64,000 bases of DNA from Sinorhizobium terangae (lineage in GTDB: Bacteria > Pseudomonadota > Alphaproteobacteria > Rhizobiales > Rhizobiaceae), in assembly GCF_009601505.1 (NCBI RefSeq), contig NZ_WITC01000036.1, positions 466,127 to 530,126 on the forward strand, read 5' to 3'. Both the position numbers and the translations under genes were made by a program. Below are positions 17,213 through 27,288 of the stretch, one piece after another. Position 1 is the stretch's first letter, and each line of letters starts with the position of its first letter. The notes beneath the pieces are model-generated. The model was not told the origin of the DNA, ran no database searches, and saw only the letters and a program-made list of their open reading frames with translations.

Positions 17213-20200
17213 ATGAATTTCTCACGCTTTTTCGTCGACCGCCCGGTCTTCGCGGGCGTTCTTTCAGTACTCATATTCGTCGCGGGCCTGATCGGCATGA
17301 CCGGTCTGCCGATCTCGGAATATCCGGAAGTCGTGCCGCCGCAGATCGTGGTGCGTGCACAGTACCCCGGCGCCAACCCGTCGGTGATCGCCGAGACTGT
17401 TGCGACCCCGCTTGAAGAACAGATCAACGGTGTCGAAGGCATGCTCTACATGCAGAGCCAGGCAACGGCCGACGGCCTGATGACGCTGACCGTCACCTTC
17501 GAACTCGGCACCGATCCGGACCAGGCCCAGCAGCTCGTGCAGAACCGCGTGTCGCAGGCCGAACCCCGCCTGCCGGAAGAGGTGCGCCGCCTCGGCGTCA
17601 CGACGGTCAAGAGCTCGCCCGACCTGACGCTCGTCGTACACCTGATTTCGCCGAACGGCCAATACGACATCAACTACCTGCGCAATTACGGCGTCCTGAA
17701 CGTCAAGGACCGGTTGGCCCGCGTCGAGGGCGTCGGCCAGGTGCAGATCTTCGGCGGCGGCGACTACTCGATGCGCGTCTGGATCGACCCTGAAAAGGCT
17801 GCCGAGCGCGGGCTTGCGGCAAGCGACATCGCCAATGCCATTCGCGGACAGAACGTCCAGGCGGCCGCCGGTGTCATCGGCGCATCGCCCTCGGTTGCAG
17901 GGCTCGACCTGCAACTCTCCGTCAATGCACAGGGGCGGCTCAGAACCCCGGAAGACTTTGCCGACATCGTCGTCAAGTCCGGCGCCGATGGCGAGATCAC
18001 CCGTCTTGGCGACGTCGCGCGTGTCGAAATGGGTGCGGCGGACTACTCGCTACGCTCACTCCTCGACAACAAGGCCGCCGTCGGCATGGGTGTCTTCCAG
18101 GCACCCGGCTCCAACGCCATCCAGATCTCCGAGAACGTCCACAAGGCGATGGCCGAGCTGAAGCAGACCATGCCGGAGGGCGTCGATTACGAGATCGTCT
18201 ATGACACGACGCAGTTCGTCAGAGCCTCGATCGAGTCCGTCGTTCATACGCTGCTCGAAGCGATCGCGCTGGTTGTGCTCGTCGTCATCATCTTCCTGCA
18301 AACCTGGCGCGCGTCGATCATCCCGCTCGTTGCCGTGCCGGTCTCGATCGTCGGCACCTTCGCGGTGATGTATGTCTTCGGCTTTTCGATCAATGCGTTG
18401 AGCCTCTTCGGCCTGGTGCTGGCGATCGGCATCGTCGTCGATGACGCCATCGTCGTCGTCGAGAACGTCGAGCGCAACATCGCGCAGGGGCTTTCGCCGG
18501 TGCAGGCGACCTATCGCGCCATGTCGGAGGTTTCCGGCCCGATCATCGCAATCGCGCTGGTGCTGGTCGCGGTCTTCGTGCCGCTCGCCTTCATCACCGG
18601 CCTGACGGGACAGTTCTACCGCCAGTTCGCACTGACCATCGCGATCTCGACGGTGATCTCCGCCTTCAATTCACTGACGCTTTCTCCGGCGCTCGCCGCC
18701 CTTCTCCTGAAGGATCACCATGCGCCGAAAGACCTCTTGACACGCGTGATGGACAGGCTGTTCGGCTGGTTCTTCCGCGGCTTCAACCGCTTCTTCGGAA
18801 AGAGCTCGGAGGCCTATGGCCGCGGCGTCGGCGGGATTCTCTCGCGCAAGTCGCTGATCATGGGAGTCTACGTCGTCCTTATCGGCGTCACCTTCACCCT
18901 GTTCCGGGCCGTCCCCGGTGGTTTCGTGCCGGCCCAGGACAAGCAATACCTGATCGGCTTTGCGCAATTGCCGGACGCGGCGACGCTCGACCGCTCGGAA
19001 GACGTCATCCGGCGCATGAGCGAGATCGCGCTCAAGCATCCAGGCGTCGAACATGCCATCGCCTTCCCGGGCCTGTCGATCAACGGCTTCACCAACTCGT
19101 CGAACTCCGGCATCGTCTTCGTATCGCTGAAGCCGTTCGAGGAGCGGACGACGCCGGAACTCTCCGGCGGAGCGATCGCCATGCAACTGAACCAGGAGTT
19201 CGGCGCGATCCAAGATGCGTTCATCGCCATGTTCCCGCCGCCGCCTGTCCAAGGCCTCGGCACGACCGGCGGCTTCAAGCTGCAGATCGAAGACAAGAAC
19301 GGCCTCGGCTACCGGGCGCTTGACGATGCGGCCAAGGCATTCCTCGCGAAAGCGATGGCAACGCCAGAACTCGCCGGGCTCTATTCGAGCTATCAGATCA
19401 ATGTGCCGCAGCTCTATGCCGACCTCGACCGCGTCAAGGCGCGCCAGCTCGGCGTGGCGGTCACCGACGTGTTCGAAACGCTGCAGATCTATCTGGGCTC
19501 GCTCTATGTCAACGACTTCAACGCCTTTGGCCGCACCTACAGCGTGCGCATACAGGCCGATGCGAGCTACCGCAGCCATGCCGACGACATCGGCCGGCTG
19601 AAGGTCCGCTCGCAGTCGGGCGAAATGATCCCGCTTTCGGCGCTGTTGAAGGTCGAGCAGACCGTCGGCGCGGAACGGGCGATACGGTACAACGGCTTCC
19701 TGTCCGCCGATATCAACGGCGGTCCGGCACCGGGCTACTCGTCCGGCCAGGCGCAGGCCGCGATCGAAAGGATCGCCGCGGAGACACTGCCGCCCGGCAT
19801 CTCCTTCGAGTGGACGGACCTGACTTACCAGCAGATCCTCGCGGGCAATTCGGGCATCCTGGTGTTCCCCTTGGCGCTGCTGCTCGTCTACCTCGTGCTG
19901 GCGGCCCAATATGAAAGCCTGTTGCTGCCGATCGCCATCGTGCTCATCGTGCCGATGGGCCTGATGGCGGCGCTCACGGGCGTCTGGCTGACCGGTGGGG
20001 ACAACAACGTCTTCACTCAGATCGGCTTGATCGTGCTCGTCGGGCTGTCGGCCAAGAACGCTATCCTGATCGTCGAGTTCGCCCGCGAGCTCGAACTTTC
20101 CGGCAGCAGCGCGGTCGCTGCCGCGATCGAGGCGAGCCGGCTGCGTCTGAGGCCGATCCTCATGACCTCGATGGCCTTCATCATGGGCGTCGTACCGCTC

Positions 20201-20398
20201 GTCACCTCCACCGGTGCCGGTGCGGAAATGCGCTCGGCCATGGGCGTCGCGGTTTTTGCCGGCATGATCGGCGTTACCGCCTTCGGCATCTTCATGACGC
20301 CGGTCTTCTACGTGCTGATCCGCAAGCTCGCTGGCGAGCGGCCGTTGAAGCACGCCGGAGCGCACATCGAAGCGCCTCACCTCGCCCCCGGCGAGTGA
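17213..20398 (+). CDS. RND multidrug efflux permease (HAE-1 family)
   Basis: A 1061-residue inner-membrane transporter of the hydrophobe/amphiphile efflux family. It starts with the typical MNFSRFFVDRPVFAGV. The proton-relay aspartates of helix 4 are Asp410 and Asp411 in GIVVDDAIVV, and the helix-10 lysine is Lys948 in GLSAKNAIL. Two large periplasmic loops follow helices 1 and 7. It should form a trimer exporting drugs, plant compounds or bile-salt-like molecules with the adaptor encoded upstream. AGGGGGATCGTT precedes the ATG. A long GC-rich hairpin lies 30 bp after the stop codon. Confidence 0.96.
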   Translation: MNFSRFFVDRPVFAGVLSVLIFVAGLIGMTGLPISEYPEVVPPQIVVRAQYPGANPSVIAETVATPLEEQINGVEGMLYMQSQATADGLMTLTVTFELGTDPDQAQQLVQNRVSQAEPRLPEEVRRLGVTTVKSSPDLTLVVHLISPNGQYDINYLRNYGVLNVKDRLARVEGVGQVQIFGGGDYSMRVWIDPEKAAERGLAASDIANAIRGQNVQAAAGVIGASPSVAGLDLQLSVNAQGRLRTPEDFADIVVKSGADGEITRLGDVARVEMGAADYSLRSLLDNKAAVGMGVFQAPGSNAIQISENVHKAMAELKQTMPEGVDYEIVYDTTQFVRASIESVVHTLLEAIALVVLVVIIFLQTWRASIIPLVAVPVSIVGTFAVMYVFGFSINALSLFGLVLAIGIVVDDAIVVVENVERNIAQGLSPVQATYRAMSEVSGPIIAIALVLVAVFVPLAFITGLTGQFYRQFALTIAISTVISAFNSLTLSPALAALLLKDHHAPKDLLTRVMDRLFGWFFRGFNRFFGKSSEAYGRGVGGILSRKSLIMGVYVVLIGVTFTLFRAVPGGFVPAQDKQYLIGFAQLPDAATLDRSEDVIRRMSEIALKHPGVEHAIAFPGLSINGFTNSSNSGIVFVSLKPFEERTTPELSGGAIAMQLNQEFGAIQDAFIAMFPPPPVQGLGTTGGFKLQIEDKNGLGYRALDDAAKAFLAKAMATPELAGLYSSYQINVPQLYADLDRVKARQLGVAVTDVFETLQIYLGSLYVNDFNAFGRTYSVRIQADASYRSHADDIGRLKVRSQSGEMIPLSALLKVEQTVGAERAIRYNGFLSADINGGPAPGYSSGQAQAAIERIAAETLPPGISFEWTDLTYQQILAGNSGILVFPLALLLVYLVLAAQYESLLLPIAIVLIVPMGLMAALTGVWLTGGDNNVFTQIGLIVLVGLSAKNAILIVEFARELELSGSSAVAAAIEASRLRLRPILMTSMAFIMGVVPLVTSTGAGAEMRSAMGVAVFAGMIGVTAFGIFMTPVFYVLIRKLAGERPLKHAGAHIEAPHLAPGE

Positions 20399-20428
20399 GG
20401 CCCCCTCCCCTGCCCCCTGCGCTCCCTG

Positions 20429-20456
20429 CGGGCCGGACGACAATTCGTCCGGCCCG
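20429..20456 (+). terminator. Strong hairpin after the RND operon
   Basis: CGGGCCGGACGA and TCGTCCGGCCCG make a perfect 12-bp stem with a CAAT loop, 30 bp after the pump stop codon. No T-tract follows, but the stem is the strongest in the window. Confidence 0.6.
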
Positions 20457-20569
20457 TGTGCCTTTGCCGAGAGTCGAGACCATCACGCGTGACAGCCGAC
20501 ACCCGATCGGATAAACCAGCAACCTCCGACCTCACAGGCCTGCGTGCCCCGCAGATGGCATTCCGATAG

Positions 20570-21763
20570 ATGACCTCCACCGATCCGATTACCAATCTTG
20601 CCACCCTTATCCGCTGCCCCTCCGTCACCCCCGCCGAAGGCGGCGCTCTCGCCGCTCTCGAACAGATGCTGAAGCCGCTCGGCTTCACCGTCGACCGCGT
20701 GGTGGCGAAGGACACCGGGACCCCGGACATCGAAAATCTCTACGCCCGCCTTGGAAGCGATGGACCACACTTGATGTTTGCCGGGCATACCGACGTTGTG
20801 CCGGTCGGGGATGAGGCCGCCTGGACCCACCCGCCCTTCTCCGCGGCGATCGCCGACGGGGAGATGTATGGCCGCGGCGCCGTCGACATGAAGGGCGGCA
20901 TCGCCTGTTTCGTGGCTGCGGTCGCGCGCCACATCGAAAAACATGGAGCGCCGAAGGGTTCGCTCTCGTTTCTGATCACCGGCGACGAGGAAGGCCCGGC
21001 CATCAATGGCACAGTGAAGCTTCTTGAGTGGGCGGCGGCGAAGGGCGAACGCTGGGACGCCTGTCTTGTCGGCGAGCCCACCAATCCCGATGCGCTTGGC
21101 GACATGATCAAGATCGGCCGGCGCGGCTCGCTCTCCGGTCGGATCACCGTTCACGGTGTCCAGGGACATGCGGCCTATCCGCATCTCGCCGACAATCCCG
21201 TGCGCGGCATACTGCAGCTCACCGAGGCCCTGATGGACCCGCCCTTCGATAGCGGTACCGAGAATTTCCAGCCATCGAACCTCGAGGTCACGACCATCGA
21301 TGTCGGCAATCCGGCCGTCAACGTCATTCCGGCGAAGGCGAGCGCCAGCTTCAACATCCGCTTCAACGACATCTGGACCGCCGAAAGCCTGATGGCGGAG
21401 ATCATCGCGCGGCTCGATCGTGCCGCAGCGAAAGACAAGCTCAGGCCCGGCCGCACACCGGTCCGCTACGACATCGTCTGGAACGAGCGTCCGAGCCACG
21501 TCTTCCTCACGCGCAACAACGCCCTCATCGATTCGCTTTCCGGCGCGGTCGAGGCCGTCGTGGGGCGCCAGCCGAAGCTCTCGACCACGGGCGGCACATC
21601 GGATGCGCGCTTCATCAAGGATTACTGCCCCGTCGTCGAATTCGGCCTCGTCGGGCAGACGATGCATATGGTCGACGAGCGCGTTGCCGTCGCCGATCTC
21701 GAGACCTTGACCGGGATCTACGAGACCTTCATTGCCCGCTGGTTCGGTCATGCCGCTGCTTGA
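20570..21763 (+). CDS. dapE: Succinyl-diaminopimelate desuccinylase
   Basis: A 397-residue dinuclear zinc peptidase (M20 family) that removes succinate from N-succinyl-LL-diaminopimelate, giving LL-diaminopimelate for lysine and peptidoglycan. Metal-site motifs are present: [22 protein letters not shown] and the general-base [17 protein letters not shown] near the C-terminus is DapE-typical. It follows the RND operon after 171 bp and acts after dapD at 8811 in the same pathway. A membrane-protein gene overlaps its last 14 bp. Confidence 0.96.
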   Translation: MTSTDPITNLATLIRCPSVTPAEGGALAALEQMLKPLGFTVDRVVAKDTGTPDIENLYARLGSDGPHLMFAGHTDVVPVGDEAAWTHPPFSAAIADGEMYGRGAVDMKGGIACFVAAVARHIEKHGAPKGSLSFLITGDEEGPAINGTVKLLEWAAAKGERWDACLVGEPTNPDALGDMIKIGRRGSLSGRITVHGVQGHAAYPHLADNPVRGILQLTEALMDPPFDSGTENFQPSNLEVTTIDVGNPAVNVIPAKASASFNIRFNDIWTAESLMAEIIARLDRAAAKDKLRPGRTPVRYDIVWNERPSHVFLTRNNALIDSLSGAVEAVVGRQPKLSTTGGTSDARFIKDYCPVVEFGLVGQTMHMVDERVAVADLETLTGIYETFIARWFGHAAA

Positions 21764-22346
21764 GGAGGTCCTCACCTATGTCAAGGGGTTATGGCTGCTG
21801 ATCCAGGGCAACCGCGAGGGCTTTCGCTGGCTGGACATCAGCGAAAGCGGCCTATGGCGCTCGTTCGCGGCAATACTCTGGTCTCTGCCCGCGATCGCCG
21901 TGACCTGGGCATCCTGGCGACTCTATTATCTTTCGGCCATGCCGACCGGCACAACGATCGGCTTCGGCTTCATCCTGAAGCTGCTTGTCGTCGACCTCGC
22001 CAGCTGGCTGCTGCCAATCATCCTGGTCGTCATCCTGTCCCGGCCACTGGGTTTTCAGATTTTTGTGGTGCCGGTGATCGTTACGACCAATTGGCTCTCG
22101 GTGCCGCTCTCCTACGCCATGGCACTGCCTGCAGCAATTCGTCTGCTGGTCCCGGGCAGTCAGGGTCTGACCAGCCTGATCTGGCTCTTGCTGGTGGTCG
22201 TCAGCGTCGGCTTGCTCTTCCGGCTTCTGCGCACGGTTACCGGCAACCAGACCTTGCTGGCGGCCGCGTTGACCGCACTATTCCTGCTGCCGTCGATGAT
22301 GATCGGCGAATTTCTTCAACGTTTCTTTGGTCTTGTTCCAAGCTAG
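21750..22346 (+). CDS. Uncharacterised multi-pass membrane protein overlapping dapE
   Basis: A 198-residue protein with a short soluble start ([20 protein letters not shown]) and four to five hydrophobic helices. I do not recognise a functional family. The ATG at 21750 overlaps the dapE stop region by 14 bp, which suggests translational coupling and cotranscription. A TTG at 21732 is an alternative start. Aromatic and aliphatic helices without charged transport motifs give no clue to substrate. It converges on truA with a gap of 31 bp. Confidence 0.75.
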   Translation: MPLLEEVLTYVKGLWLLIQGNREGFRWLDISESGLWRSFAAILWSLPAIAVTWASWRLYYLSAMPTGTTIGFGFILKLLVVDLASWLLPIILVVILSRPLGFQIFVVPVIVTTNWLSVPLSYAMALPAAIRLLVPGSQGLTSLIWLLLVVVSVGLLFRLLRTVTGNQTLLAAALTALFLLPSMMIGEFLQRFFGLVPS

Positions 22347-22377
22347 CGCTGACGCACCGCGCTACGCCCGGAGAAGA

Positions 22378-23121
22378 TCAATAATCCACCTGCATGAAGT
22401 AGAGGCCGTCCGGCGGCGCGACCGGCCCGCAGGCCTTTCGATCACGCGCTTCGAGCGCCGCCTGCAAATCGTCCGGCGTCCACTTGCCCTCGCCCACCAG
22501 CTTCAGCGAACCGGCGAAGGAGCGAATCTGGTTGTGCAGAAAACTCTGGGCCGTCGCGCGGATCTCGATGAGATCTCCCGCTCGCGTCACGTCGAGCCGA
22601 TCAAGCGTGCGCAGCGGGCTCGTCGCCTGGCAGTGGGCGGAGCGGAAGGTCGTGAAATCGTGGTGGCCGACCAGTCGTTGTGCGGCCACATGCATCGCCT
22701 CGTGGTCGAGCGTTTTCGGCACCCACCAGGCGCGCCTTGCTTCGAGCGCCAGCGGCGAGCGGCGGGAGATGATTCGATAGAGATAGTGGCGCCGAACCGC
22801 CGAGAAACGCGCGTCGAAATCCGGTGGCGCTTCAAGTGCGTCGAGAATCGAGACACGTTCGCCGGCAAGCGTCAGGTGGGCATTGAGCGCGTTGCGCAAC
22901 GTGTGCGTCTTCCATTCGCGCGTGAGGTCCGCATGCGCCACCTGGCCCATGGCATGGACGCCGGAATCGGTGCGTCCCGCCCCACGGACGGACACTGTCT
23001 CTCCGGTCAGCGACAGGATCGCTTTCTCGATCGCGCCCTGGACAGACGGACCGTTTTCCTGACGCTGCCAGCCGACATAGTCTGAGCCGTCGTATTCGAC
23101 GGTGAGGCGATAGCGCGACAT
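22378..23121 (-). CDS. truA: tRNA pseudouridine(38-40) synthase
   Basis: A 247-residue pseudouridine synthase acting on positions 38-40 of the tRNA anticodon arm. The catalytic aspartate is Asp52 in [11 protein letters not shown]. The C-terminal part with RSFLHNQIR-like sequence ([15 protein letters not shown]) matches TruA. Its start codon shares one base with the fmt stop codon (TGATG), so it is translated from the def-fmt-truA message. Confidence 0.96.
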   Translation of the reverse strand: MSRYRLTVEYDGSDYVGWQRQENGPSVQGAIEKAILSLTGETVSVRGAGRTDSGVHAMGQVAHADLTREWKTHTLRNALNAHLTLAGERVSILDALEAPPDFDARFSAVRRHYLYRIISRRSPLALEARRAWWVPKTLDHEAMHVAAQRLVGHHDFTTFRSAHCQATSPLRTLDRLDVTRAGDLIEIRATAQSFLHNQIRSFAGSLKLVGEGKWTPDDLQAALEARDRKACGPVAPPDGLYFMQVDY

Positions 23122-24056
23122 CAGGCGATCCTCGTGCCGCGGGCGACGGGCGTCCCCCGCAGGAACTCGGCGACGGCGAGCGGCTTGCCGCCGGCCTTCT
23201 GCAGTCGAGTCGGCCGCACCGCACTCTGGCCGCAGGCAATGGTCAATGTGTCATCGAGAACGGTGCCGGCTTCGCCGGCTCCGCCGACCTTCTCAGAATT
23301 CAGCACCTTGATCCGTTCCGGTTTCCCGGCGATCGTCAGCTCGAACCAGGCTCCCGGAAAAGGCGAAAGACCGCGAATGTGGTTGTGAACCTCGGAGGCC
23401 GGCTTGGTGAAATCGATGTGGGTCTCCCCCTTGCTGATCTTGGCAGCGTAGACCGCGCCTTCTTCCGGCTGCGGCGTCAGCGGCAGATCGCCCGCTTCGA
23501 GCTTCGCCATCGCCTCCTTCATCAAGGCCGCCCCGACCTGCATCAGCTTGTTGTGCAGCTCGCCAGCCGTCATCGTCTCTCCGATCGCAACGGCCTTGCT
23601 GAGTGCGACCGGACCGGTGTCGAGCCCCTTGTCCATCTTCATCACCATCATGCCGGTCTCGTGGTCGCCGGCGATGATTGCGCGCTGGATCGGCGCCGCC
23701 CCACGCCAGCGCGGCAGGAGCGAGGCGTGTCCGTTGTAGCAGCCGTGCCTCGTTCCCTGGAGAATCGCCTCGGGCAGGAGCAGGCCATAGGCGACGACAA
23801 CGGCGACGTCAGCATTGAACTTGGTGAAGGTCTCGCGATCGCCGGCGTCCTTGAAGTTCGGCGGGGTCAGAACGGGGATGCCGAGAAGTTCGGCGGCTTG
23901 GTGGACCGGCGATTTTTGCAGGTCGAGACCGCGCCGCCCGCCGGGACGCGGCGGCTGTGTATAGACGGCAGTGATCTCATGGCCCGCCTCGGCGAGGGCG
24001 ACAAGCGTCGGTACGGAGAATTCCGGCGTTCCCATGAAAATGATGCGAAGCGGCAA
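23121..24056 (-). CDS. fmt: Methionyl-tRNA formyltransferase
   Basis: A 311-residue enzyme that formylates initiator Met-tRNA with 10-formyltetrahydrofolate. The N-terminal fold begins [12 protein letters not shown]. The active-site stretch is [17 protein letters not shown] followed by a GD element. I place the start at a TTG (24056) because it gives the usual length and is preceded by GGAG; the upstream ATG at 24107 would add 17 residues unlike the family. It lies between def (66 bp upstream) and truA (overlapping). Confidence 0.95.
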   Translation of the reverse strand: MPLRIIFMGTPEFSVPTLVALAEAGHEITAVYTQPPRPGGRRGLDLQKSPVHQAAELLGIPVLTPPNFKDAGDRETFTKFNADVAVVVAYGLLLPEAILQGTRHGCYNGHASLLPRWRGAAPIQRAIIAGDHETGMMVMKMDKGLDTGPVALSKAVAIGETMTAGELHNKLMQVGAALMKEAMAKLEAGDLPLTPQPEEGAVYAAKISKGETHIDFTKPASEVHNHIRGLSPFPGAWFELTIAGKPERIKVLNSEKVGGAGEAGTVLDDTLTIACGQSAVRPTRLQKAGGKPLAVAEFLRGTPVARGTRIA

Positions 24057-24122
24057 GGCGGCAAACTCCGTCTCTTGAAACCAAGCTGTGTCCGCGACTT
24101 CCGGCACCGAAGCGGGCGTTTG

Positions 24123-24647
24123 TCAGATCGCCTTGGCGCCGCGGGTCTTGGCCGCCTTGGTGAACTTGCGGATCACCATATCCCGCTTGAGCTTGGAAAT
24201 ATGGTCGATGAACAGCACGCCGTTCAGATGATCGATCTCGTGCTGCAGGCAGGTGGCAAGCAGGCCATCCGCCTCGAGCGTCTGCTCCTTGCCGTGGCGG
24301 TCGAGATATTCGACGGTGACGGCCGCCGGGCGCTCCACTTCCGCGTAGTAGTCCGGGATCGACAGGCAGCCTTCCTCGTAAACCGAGCGCTCATCCGAGG
24401 ATCTGACGATTTTCGGGTTGATGAAGACGAGCGGCGTCTTCTCCTCGTCCTCCTTCGACACATCGAGAACCAGGAGGCGCTTCGGCACACCGATCTGGAT
24501 TGCCGCAAGGCCGATGCCCGGCGCGTCGTACATGGTTTCCAGCATGTCGTCGGCGAGGCGGCGGATATCGTCGTCAATGGTCTCCACCGGCTTGGACACC
24601 TGGCGCAGAACCGGATCGGGAAGGATGATTAGCGGCTTGATCGTCAT
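24123..24647 (-). CDS. def: Peptide deformylase
   Basis: A 174-residue metalloenzyme that removes the formyl group from nascent proteins. All three signatures are present: [10 protein letters not shown] (motif 1), EEGCLSIP with the metal cysteine (motif 2) and HEIDHLNG (motif 3). [15 protein letters not shown] is the usual start, so the upstream in-frame ATG at 24689 is rejected. It heads the def-fmt-truA cluster and diverges from rmuC. Confidence 0.97.
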   Translation of the reverse strand: MTIKPLIILPDPVLRQVSKPVETIDDDIRRLADDMLETMYDAPGIGLAAIQIGVPKRLLVLDVSKEDEEKTPLVFINPKIVRSSDERSVYEEGCLSIPDYYAEVERPAAVTVEYLDRHGKEQTLEADGLLATCLQHEIDHLNGVLFIDHISKLKRDMVIRKFTKAAKTRGAKAI

Positions 24648-24797
24648 GCTGATCCCATAGCCGATCTTTCCGCTTGCGCGCAAGAACATTGCCTCCAGTC
24701 AAGCATACACACGCAGCACTTGCCATCTACAACGCTCGAAGTATGTTTGTTCTTGTTTTGATCTGGTCTTCAGGCGCGAATCTGTTAGGCTGCCGCC

Positions 24798-25991
24798 ATG
24801 GAGCCCATCGCCTTTTCCTTCGACCAACCTTTGTTCCTGCTTGGAGCCCTGCCCGTCACGGCCGGTCATCTCGTCACGGCCGCCGCGCTTCTCATGGCGC
24901 TCGCCTCCCTCCTGTTTGCGCGCCGTGCGAGTTCTGCCCGCGCCGGCGAGCGAGACGAGCAGATGGCGACGCTTCTTGCCGCGCAGACGGAATTGCAGGG
25001 CCGCATCGCCGCGATGGCGGATGTTTTCGGTACCCGCCAGGCGGAGCTCAACCAGTCCATCAGCCAGCGCATCGACGGCATGACGCACCGGATCGGCGCC
25101 TCGATCAGCGAGCAGACGAAGGCGACCCACGAGAACCTTCGGCGCCTGCAGGAACGGCTTGCCGTGATCGATAACGCCCAGAACAACATTCAGTCGCTCG
25201 CCAAAGACATGGCCGGTCTGCAGAACATTCTGGCAAACAAGCAGACGCGCGGGGCCTTCGGCCAGTCGCGCATGGAAGCAATCGTTGCCGATGGATTGCC
25301 GATGGGCGCCTTCGCCTTCCAGGCAACGCTTTCGAACGGCGCGCGCCCGGATTGCACGATCCGCATGCCGAACGGCCAGCCGCCACTTGTCATCGACGCG
25401 AAGTTTCCGCTCGAAGGATGGAACGCAATGCGCGATGCCGCTACGGCCGAACGGCGGCAGCAGGCGGCGCAGGCCTTTCGCCGCGACATGGAGGTCCATA
25501 TCCGCGATATCGCCGGCAAATATCTTTTGCCGGGAGAGACGCAGGAGACGGCCTTCCTGTTTGTCCCTTCCGAGTCGATCTTCGCAGAGATCCACGAGCA
25601 CTTCGAGGCGATCGTGCAGAAGGCGCATCGCCAGCGCATCGTCATCGTCTCGCCGTCTCTGCTGCTTTTGTCGATCCAGGTGATCCAGGCGATCCTGAAG
25701 GATGCCCGCATGCGCGAGCAGGCGCACCTGATCCAGGGCGAAGTCGCCCGCCTGATGGACGACCTCTCACGGCTCGACGAGCGTGTGCGCAAGCTCCAGA
25801 GCCATTTCGCCATGACTCAGAAGGACGTCGAGGACATTCTCATCTCGTCGGACAAGCTGACGAGGCGCGGCGCCAAGATCGAGGCGCTGGAACTCGCGGC
25901 CGAAGCCGCGCCCGGAGAGGGCGAGCAGGGCGGACGGCCGCTCGACAACCGGATGGGGCAACTCAAGCTGCGGGTGGTTGACGAGGACTGA
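24798..25991 (+). CDS. rmuC: RmuC family DNA recombination protein
   Basis: A 397-residue protein with an N-terminal membrane helix (about residues 18-42), a coiled-coil stretch at about 55-140 and the RmuC nuclease-like domain (about 150-350), which contains PLVIDAKFPLEGW and YLLPGETQETAFLFVPSESIFAEI. In E. coli RmuC limits inversions at short inverted repeats; its exact activity is uncertain. It diverges from def across 150 bp. A GTTC-N7-GATC stretch at 24749 is close to, but not, an alphaproteobacterial LexA box. Confidence 0.92.
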   Translation: MEPIAFSFDQPLFLLGALPVTAGHLVTAAALLMALASLLFARRASSARAGERDEQMATLLAAQTELQGRIAAMADVFGTRQAELNQSISQRIDGMTHRIGASISEQTKATHENLRRLQERLAVIDNAQNNIQSLAKDMAGLQNILANKQTRGAFGQSRMEAIVADGLPMGAFAFQATLSNGARPDCTIRMPNGQPPLVIDAKFPLEGWNAMRDAATAERRQQAAQAFRRDMEVHIRDIAGKYLLPGETQETAFLFVPSESIFAEIHEHFEAIVQKAHRQRIVIVSPSLLLLSIQVIQAILKDARMREQAHLIQGEVARLMDDLSRLDERVRKLQSHFAMTQKDVEDILISSDKLTRRGAKIEALELAAEAAPGEGEQGGRPLDNRMGQLKLRVVDED

Positions 25992-26043
25992 CGCGGTCGG
26001 GCACTCTTCGCGAAAATCAATAATCGGACGAGGGCATCTCCAC

Positions 26044-26943
26044 ATGATCACTGTCCTTGGGTCCATCAACATGGACCTGATCGCCACGACCGCACGCCTG
26101 CCGAAGCCCGGCGAAACCGTTGCCGGGACCGGCTTCTCGACCGCCGCCGGTGGCAAGGGTGCAAACCAGGCGCTGGCCGCCCGCCGCGCCGGTGCGTCGG
26201 TGCGCATGGCCGGCGCCGTCGGCTGGGACAGTTTCGCCGAAGGCGCGCTGGCGCTCTTGAAAGCGGCCGGCGCCGACCTCAGCCTCATCAAGACGGTCGA
26301 TGCTCCGACCGGTACGGCGCATATCATCGTCGGCGGCGATGGCGAGAACGTCATCGTTGTCGTCGCGAGCGCCAATGCGACGGTGAACGAGAGCGACGCA
26401 ACGGCGGCGCTCGATCAGATGTCGCCCGGCGATACGCTGATGCTGCAGCTCGAAATTCCCGCCGCCTCGGTCGAGACGGCGCTTTTGGAAGCCAAACGCC
26501 GCGGTATCCGCACGATCGTCAACATCGCTCCGCTGACGCTCGACGCGGCCCGTCTCGGCCGGATGGCTGATATCGTGATCGCCAACGAAACCGAATTCGA
26601 ACTGCTGGCCGGCAAGACTGGCATCGACAGCGCCGAGCGCGAGGCGGCGATGAAACGGCTCCATGACGAGACCGGGCGGACCGTGATCGTGACGCTTGGG
26701 GCCGAGGGCGTGATCGCAATCCACGACGGTGCCGTTCATTGTGCCAAGGGTCTGACCATCGAACCCGTCGACACGGTCGGCGCCGGCGACACCTTCTGCG
26801 GCTACCTCGCCGCAGGCCTCGACGCCGGCCTCGCCTTCCCCGACGCCCTGCGGCAAGCGGCGGTTGCCGGATCGCTTGCATGCCTCAAGCCCGGTGCACA
26901 ACCGGCCATACCGCAGGTGTCCGAGGTCGCGGCCTATCTGTGA
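26044..26943 (+). CDS. rbsK: Ribokinase
   Basis: A 299-residue PfkB-family sugar kinase, predicted to phosphorylate D-ribose to ribose 5-phosphate. MITVLGSINMDL opens the family profile. GGKGANQALAARRAGA is the ribose-binding stretch, and DTVGAGDTFCGYLAAGL provides the anion hole and catalytic aspartate. A chemoreceptor and a nucleoside hydrolase follow, so ribose released from nucleosides is a plausible substrate source. No ribose ABC transporter is in this window. GAGG lies 12 bp upstream of the ATG. Confidence 0.94.
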   Translation: MITVLGSINMDLIATTARLPKPGETVAGTGFSTAAGGKGANQALAARRAGASVRMAGAVGWDSFAEGALALLKAAGADLSLIKTVDAPTGTAHIIVGGDGENVIVVVASANATVNESDATAALDQMSPGDTLMLQLEIPAASVETALLEAKRRGIRTIVNIAPLTLDAARLGRMADIVIANETEFELLAGKTGIDSAEREAAMKRLHDETGRTVIVTLGAEGVIAIHDGAVHCAKGLTIEPVDTVGAGDTFCGYLAAGLDAGLAFPDALRQAAVAGSLACLKPGAQPAIPQVSEVAAYL

Positions 26944-27003
26944 CGGACAACGCCGCGATTTGCCTCCTGTCTGCGCTTTTTCGCAAACCCGACAGTTTAT
27001 GTC

Positions 27004-27023
27004 GCGCCGGTTAAACCCGGCGC
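27004..27023 (+). terminator. Hairpin after rbsK
   Basis: GCGCCGG and CCGGCGC form a 7-bp stem with a TTAAAC loop 60 bp past the rbsK stop codon. There is no T-tract. Confidence 0.4.
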
Positions 27024-27119
27024 ACAAAACTTGCGTGTCGCGACCATGATTTGGCCGCGGCGTTGGCTGGATCTTAAGATTTGATCCTCTATTCAGACAC
27101 ATGAGAAGGTCGACCGTAC

Positions 27120-27163
27120 CTACAGCGCCGCGCGTCTGTTGAGACGCGCAAAGGACGCTGTAG
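27120..27163. repeat. RIME-like palindrome, single module
   Basis: CTACAGCG pairs with CGCTGTAG, and inside it CGCGTCT pairs with AGACGCG. This is palindrome 1 of the two-module repeats at 7506, 8672 and 57446; the second module is missing here. Confidence 0.65.
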
Positions 27164-27288
27164 CGGTTTGGCTGCCTCCTCCGTGCCGGTTGGCATCTGG
27201 CGCTCCATGATGGAGTTTCACCCCACAATTCGGAATGCGTCACGCCGTGGGCGGCAAGCCCGCGGACCTCTCAGTATGTGAGGATTTC

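Larger units (their letters stand above)
26944..27288. other. 345-bp gap between rbsK and the chemoreceptor gene
   Basis: It holds a small hairpin (27004-27023), a palindrome of the RIME type (27120-27163) and presumably the chemoreceptor promoter. I saw no sigma-54 or other clear promoter, and no open frame that looks real. Confidence 0.5.

Noticed and set aside
18671-20443. 590-codon minus-strand frame opposite the RND pump gene
   Set aside because: Arg/Asp/Gln-rich composition with no motif, entirely antisense to a well-supported gene. The same holds for large antisense frames over dapD, fmt/def, trpS, glnD and tme.
24749-24763. GTTC-N7-GATC as a LexA box before rmuC
   Set aside because: Only seven of eight conserved bases match the GTTC-N7-GTTC pattern and no other SOS feature is nearby.
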